Shown here piece by piece: positions 60,273-64,000 of a stretch of DNA of 64,000 nucleotides. Numbering within the stretch: the stretch's first letter is position 1; every line of letters starts with the position of its first letter. The position numbers and the translations under genes were made by a program. Source of the DNA: Parahaliea mediterranea (lineage in GTDB: Bacteria > Pseudomonadota > Gammaproteobacteria > Pseudomonadales > Halieaceae); contig NZ_JAFKCZ010000001.1 of assembly GCF_017255185.1 (NCBI RefSeq), positions 248,001 to 312,000 on the forward strand, given 5' to 3'. The notes below the pieces were generated by a model, which was not told the DNA's origin, did no database searches, and saw only the letters and a program-made list of their open reading frames with translations.

Positions 60273-61721
60273 TTGTCCCAAACGTTCTACTGGCACGACT
60301 ACGAGACCTTCGGCGCCGATCCCTCCCGGGATCGGCCGGTGCAGTTCGCGGGCCTGCGCACCGACGCCGACCTGAACCCGATCGGCGAGCCGCTGGTGAT
60401 CTACGCCCGGCCCGCCGCCGATGTCCTGCCCCAGCCCCAGGCCTGCCTGGTGACCGGGATCACGCCCCAGGAGGCCCTGGAAAAGGGTGTCCCCGAGTGC
60501 GAGTTCATTGCGCGTATCCACGAAGAGCTGGCCCGGCCCGGCACCTGTGGCGTGGGCTACAACTCCCTGCGCTTCGACGACGAGGTCACGCGTTTTACCC
60601 TGTACCGCAACTTCTTCGATCCCTACGCCCGGGAATGGCAGAACGGCAATTCCCGCTGGGATATTATCGACATGCTGCGCGCGGCCTACGCCCTGCGTCC
60701 CGAGGGCATCGAGTGGCCGCTGCGGGAGGACGGCCAGGCCAGTTTCCGCCTGGAGGAGCTCACCGCCGCCAACGGCATCGCCCACGAGGCGGCCCACGAC
60801 GCCCTCTCGGATGTGCATGCGACTATCGCCATGGCGCGCCTGGTGCGGGACAAGCAGCCCCGCCTGTACGACTACGTGCTCAAGCACCGGGATAAGCGCG
60901 CGGTGCAGCAGCAGCTCGATATCGTCAATATGAAGCCGGTGCTTCACGTGTCGGGCATGTTCGGCGCCGAGCGCTTCAATACCGCCCTGGTGGTGCCGCT
61001 GGCCCAGCATCCGGCCAATCGCAACGAGGTGATCTGCTTCGATTTGAGCGCGGATCCATCGGTGCTCGCGGAATTGACCCCGGATGAAATCCGCCAGTTG
61101 CTGTACACGCGGACCGAGGACTTGCCCGAAGGCCAGCAGCGCCCGGGACTGAAATCGATCCATATCAACCGCTGCCCGCTAGTGGTGACCGCGAAAATGG
61201 CGAGTCCGGCGGTGGCGGCGCGCATTGGCCTGGACGGCGATACCTGTCGCGCCCACCTGGCGGCCCTGCGCGCCCAGCGCGAGGCGGGGCCGCAAGCCTT
61301 TGCCGCGAAGCTGCAGGCGGTGTACGCGGAGCGCCCCTTCGAGCCCATCGAGGACCCCGACCGCATGCTCTACAGCGGCGGTTTCTTCCCCGAGCAGGAC
61401 AAGCGAGGCATGAACCGGGTGCGCGAGGCCTCGCCACAGGAACTGGCCGAGCAGAGTTTCGTGTTCGAGGATCCGCGCCTCCCGGAAATGCTGTTCCGCT
61501 ACCGGGCGCGCAACTACCCGGACAGTCTCAACGCGGAGGAGCGGGCGCAGTGGGAGGAGTACCGCTTCCAGCGCCTGACCGAGCCGGAGGCGGGGGCGAG
61601 CATCTGCATGGAGGCCTTCCACGCCGAAATCGACGCGCTGCTGGAGAGCGGGGAATTGCCCCCGGCGAAGGAGCAGGTGCTGCACCGGCTGCTGGAATAC
61701 GGCGATTCACTGCTGGCTTGA
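60273..61721 (+). CDS. sbcB: Exodeoxyribonuclease I
   Basis: 482 aa, near the 475 of E. coli. Single-strand-specific 3'-5' exonuclease in recombination and mismatch repair. The DEDD active site opens FYWHDYETFGADP with Asp9 and Glu11; GVGYNSLRFDDEV holds the second Asp and HDALSDVHAT the last. The start is TTG at 60273 with GGAG 10 bases upstream. Not coupled to fumarase. Confidence 0.96.
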   Translation: MSQTFYWHDYETFGADPSRDRPVQFAGLRTDADLNPIGEPLVIYARPAADVLPQPQACLVTGITPQEALEKGVPECEFIARIHEELARPGTCGVGYNSLRFDDEVTRFTLYRNFFDPYAREWQNGNSRWDIIDMLRAAYALRPEGIEWPLREDGQASFRLEELTAANGIAHEAAHDALSDVHATIAMARLVRDKQPRLYDYVLKHRDKRAVQQQLDIVNMKPVLHVSGMFGAERFNTALVVPLAQHPANRNEVICFDLSADPSVLAELTPDEIRQLLYTRTEDLPEGQQRPGLKSIHINRCPLVVTAKMASPAVAARIGLDGDTCRAHLAALRAQREAGPQAFAAKLQAVYAERPFEPIEDPDRMLYSGGFFPEQDKRGMNRVREASPQELAEQSFVFEDPRLPEMLFRYRARNYPDSLNAEERAQWEEYRFQRLTEPEAGASICMEAFHAEIDALLESGELPPAKEQVLHRLLEYGDSLLA

Positions 61722-61747
61722 GGGGCGGTTTTTATCGGCGGGTATCT

Positions 61748-61934
61748 GGTCGAATGAATTCGACCCTACAGAACCCGCCCAAGCCCCTGTAGGGTCGAAT
61801 TCATCCAACCGAAACACCCCACACCCCCCTGTAGGGTCGAATTCATTCGACCGAAACACCCCAAACCCTCTGTAGGGTCGAATTCATTCGACCGAAACAC
61901 CCCGCACCCTCTGTAGGGTCGAATTCATTCGACC
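61748..61934. repeat. Array of five TGTAGGG palindromes
   Basis: One inverted copy (61748-61770) is followed by four direct copies at 61788, 61830, 61871 and 61912, spaced 42, 41 and 41 bases. The units share the spacer start GAAACACCCC. The second copy is mutated on its right arm (ATCCAACC). Near-constant spacing shows the copies grew by tandem duplication of a 41-bp unit, unlike the isolated copies elsewhere. Unique spacers are far too short for CRISPR. Confidence 0.9.
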
Positions 61935-61970
61935 GAAGCAGCACTCCGTGGTCCCGTCCCGCAGAAACAA

Positions 61971-62585
61971 CTACCCCGGCTTGCGCGCGATGATGGTTTT
62001 CACCACGTCCAGGAAAATGTGGTTGACCTCCACCAGCTCGAAGCCCGCCGCCACCACATTATCCACGGTCCTGCGGTTCATCGCCGGCCCGAGTTTCTCG
62101 GTCAGCAGGCTCATCAGGTTCATCATGCCGCGAAAGGGATAGAACCGGCTCCCGGTGTGCTCGAACATGCACAGCTCCGCGCCGGGCTTCATCACCCGGT
62201 ACAGGGACCGCAGGCCGTTCACCGGGTCCGGCACCGAGCAGAAGGTGCAGGAGGTGAAGACCTGGTCGAAGTGGTTGTCGTCGAATTCCAGTTCGTGCAC
62301 ATCCATCACCCGGGCCTCCAGCTCGCCGTCATAGGCCGCCACCCGTGGCGCGGCCACCGCCAGCATGGCCGGGCTGATGTCGATGGCGGTGATGCGCTTG
62401 CCCGGCGGGAAGGCGGCGATGTCCAGCCCGGTGCCCAGGGCCATGAACAGGATGTCGCCGTCGCCCATGCGCCCGAACAACCTTTCCTTGTGCGGCCGCC
62501 AGCGCACTTCGGCGCCGCGGCCGGCCATCAGGTCGAAGGTGGGCGCGGCCTTGTCCCACTTGGCCTGTGTCAGCGTATCAACCAT
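61971..62585 (-). CDS. SAM-dependent methyltransferase (class I)
   Basis: 204 aa from the internal ATG at 62585; the longer frame upstream is the shadow of the neighbouring gene. The SAM motif FMALGTGLDIAAF lies near 47-59, then ITAIDISPAML and FDQVFTSCTFCSVPDP near 116-131. Ubiquinone/menaquinone- or phospholipid-type methyltransferases share this layout. It overlaps the upstream membrane protein gene by eight bases, so the two are one operon. Confidence 0.88.
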   Translation of the reverse strand: MVDTLTQAKWDKAAPTFDLMAGRGAEVRWRPHKERLFGRMGDGDILFMALGTGLDIAAFPPGKRITAIDISPAMLAVAAPRVAAYDGELEARVMDVHELEFDDNHFDQVFTSCTFCSVPDPVNGLRSLYRVMKPGAELCMFEHTGSRFYPFRGMMNLMSLLTEKLGPAMNRRTVDNVVAAGFELVEVNHIFLDVVKTIIARKPG

Positions 62586-62976
62586 TGCGGCTGTCCTCCC
62601 GCGCTGGCGGCTGGACGCCGCGCAGGCTGTTATTGGTGATCCACACCGCGACAATGCAGGCGAGCCCGCACACCGCGCCCTCCACCAGGGCCTGGCCGCC
62701 GCCGACGGCGCCCATGGTGGCGCGCATGCCCACGACCATGCCGGCAACCATGCCGGTCAGCATCAGCGGCACCATCACCTCCATCGCCCCGAAACAGGCG
62801 CCGAATGGCAGCCACAGCAGGGTGGCCAGCACCATGCCCAGGGCCATGGCGAGCAGCATGACCAGCCACATATTCCAGTCCTGTGGCGTCAGCAGCCACA
62901 CCAGCCAGCCGATGATGGCGCCGCCAGCCACATTGCTGAACAGATCGCCCAGCACGAAAAACAATCGTTGATCCAC
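62578..62976 (-). CDS. Small membrane protein, unknown function
   Basis: 132 aa with about four hydrophobic segments rich in Gly, Met and Ala (VAGGAIIGWLVWLL, LVMLLAMALGMVLATLLW, VPLMLTGMVAGMVVGM). No family recognised. Coupled to the methyltransferase downstream, so possibly a lipid-related pair. The Met- and Gly-rich spans resemble small transport- or stress-related membrane proteins, but nothing more specific is supported. Confidence 0.75.
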   Translation of the reverse strand: MDQRLFFVLGDLFSNVAGGAIIGWLVWLLTPQDWNMWLVMLLAMALGMVLATLLWLPFGACFGAMEVMVPLMLTGMVAGMVVGMRATMGAVGGGQALVEGAVCGLACIVAVWITNNSLRGVQPPAREDSRNG

Positions 62977-63065
62977 GGAGGGCCTCCTTGAGCCGTTCCC
63001 GAGCTATCCCCAAGTATTGCCGTCACCTATAATGCACCGGAATCCCCATTTATTGGAGCCCCTTC

Positions 63066-64000
63066 GTGCAGTTCGCCGGCAGCCATATTCTCTCCGTCAC
63101 CCAGTTCGAGCGCGCTGATGTCGAACGCATTTTCGCCGTGGCCGATCGCATGCAGCCCTACGCCCATCGCGAGCGCGTGACCAAGGTGCTGGACGGCGCC
63201 ATTCTGGGCTCGATGTTCTTCGAGCCCAGCACCCGTACTCGGGTGAGCTTTGGCAGTGCCTTTAACCTGCTGGGGGGGGAAGTGCGCGAGACCACCGGTT
63301 TCGAGAACTCCGCTATCGCCAAGGGCGAGTCCCTGTACGATACCGCGCGGGTGCTCAGCGGCTATTCCGATGTGATCGCCATGCGCCACCCGGCGGAGGG
63401 CTCGGTCGCGGAATTCGCCGCCGCCAGCCGGGTGCCGGTGATCAATGGCGGCGACGGCGCCAACGAGCACCCCAGCCAGGCCCTGCTCGACCTGTACACC
63501 ATCAAGAAGGAGCTGGCCGGTCGCGGGCGCGGTATCGACCAGCTGCGCATCGCCATGGTTGGCGACCTGCGCTACGGGCGCACGGTGCACTCCCTGTGCA
63601 AGCTGCTGTGCCTGTTCAAGGGTGTCCAGGTGGTGCTGGTGTCGCCCCAGGAGCTGTGCATGCCGCCGGCGATCGTCGAGGAATTGCGCGAGGCCGGACA
63701 CGACGTGATGACCTCCGAGGTGCTCGAGGCCAGTATTGCCCATGTGGACATCGTCTACTCCACTCGCATCCAGGAGGAGCGCTTCAGCTCCCAGCAGGAG
63801 GCGGATTTGTACCGCGGCCGCTTCCGTCTCAACCAGTCCATCTATACCCAGCACTGCGAACCCAATACGGTGATCATGCACCCGCTGCCGCGGGACTCCC
63901 GCGATACCGCCCGCGAGCTGGACGACGATCTCAACGACAACCCCAACCTGGCCATCTTCCGCCAGACCGACAACGGGGTGCTGGTGCGCATGGCGCTGTT
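63066..64000 (+). CDS. pyrB: Aspartate carbamoyltransferase catalytic chain, 3' end outside the window
   Basis: First committed step of pyrimidine synthesis: carbamoyl phosphate plus aspartate to carbamoyl-aspartate. It starts at a GTG (63066) and reads QFAGSHILSVTQFERADVE; the frame is open to the last base, 311 residues. FFEPSTRTRVSFGSA (about 50-64) is the carbamoyl-phosphate site, GDGANEHPSQALLDL and MVGDLRYGRTVHSL are the aspartate-side motifs, and HPLPRDSRD is near the end. TATAAT at 63028-63033 is a likely -10. Whether a regulatory chain gene (pyrI) or pyrC-like partner follows is beyond the edge. Confidence 0.95.
   Translation, partial: MQFAGSHILSVTQFERADVERIFAVADRMQPYAHRERVTKVLDGAILGSMFFEPSTRTRVSFGSAFNLLGGEVRETTGFENSAIAKGESLYDTARVLSGYSDVIAMRHPAEGSVAEFAAASRVPVINGGDGANEHPSQALLDLYTIKKELAGRGRGIDQLRIAMVGDLRYGRTVHSLCKLLCLFKGVQVVLVSPQELCMPPAIVEELREAGHDVMTSEVLEASIAHVDIVYSTRIQEERFSSQQEADLYRGRFRLNQSIYTQHCEPNTVIMHPLPRDSRDTARELDDDLNDNPNLAIFRQTDNGVLVRMAL

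Noticed and set aside
61748..61934. Possible CRISPR array
   Set aside because: Repeats are palindromic but the unit period is only 41 bp, the non-repeat part is about 18 bp and mostly shared between units, and no cas genes are present.

Overview
The window is GC-rich, densely coded DNA from a free-living, probably marine gammaproteobacterium. The class I fumarase, exonuclease I, GroES/GroEL, FxsA, PyrB, the acyl-CoA dehydrogenase sets and an xps-ordered type II secretion operon all fit that class. A member of the Halieaceae/Cellvibrionales is my best guess, but that is inferred from gene content, not from a marker gene. No rRNA, tRNA, CRISPR array or complete insertion sequence was seen.

Layout. 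(1) 1-7195: CoA-thioester degradation. It holds a truncated thiolase, a short-chain dehydrogenase (SDR), two translationally coupled acyl-CoA dehydrogenases that look like a two-subunit enzyme, a second SDR and a second thiolase. A 0.67-kb non-coding stretch rich in inverted repeats interrupts it. (2) 7443-17688: one type II secretion operon, gspE-F-G-H-I-J-K-L-M-(C-like)-D, with most junctions overlapping and a lipoprotein secretin at the end. (3) 18056-21386: a small lipoprotein, a secreted protein with its own promoter and terminator, and a periplasmic parvulin-type prolyl isomerase. (4) 21580-50528: a roughly 29-kb glycan locus. It contains six proteins with sulfotransferase domains (one fused to two glycosyltransferase domains, one with two sulfotransferase-like halves) and several separate glycosyltransferases. 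It also has GDP-mannose 4,6-dehydratase plus a reductase-like partner (a GDP-D-rhamnose route), a membrane acyltransferase, a methyltransferase, a DUF4214-like protein, a GMC oxidoreductase with a Tat-signal partner, and an AmpG-like transporter. (5) 50609-62976: an alkyltransferase-like repair protein, a DUF481 outer-membrane protein, fxsA, groES-groEL under a perfect CIRCE operator plus a sigma-32-like promoter, a lower-GC patch with an orphan secreted protein, a PuuD-like membrane protein, fumarase, exonuclease I, a methyltransferase and a membrane protein. (6) 63066-64000: pyrB, starting at GTG and cut by the right edge.

How it may work together (inference): the glycan locus reads as a pathway for a sulfated, 6-deoxyhexose-containing surface glycan, with sugar-nucleotide supply, chain assembly by GT2/GT4 enzymes, O-acylation and repeated sulfation. 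No flippase, polymerase or ABC exporter is present, so export must be encoded elsewhere, or the glycan may be attached to protein. The neighbouring type II secretion operon and secreted protein make a secreted or surface glycoprotein one candidate acceptor.

A second theme is a family of short intergenic palindromes (4796-4969, 5830-5876, 7198-7310, 58518-58599, 61748-61934). Their 8-bp stems change sequence between copies but stay perfectly paired.
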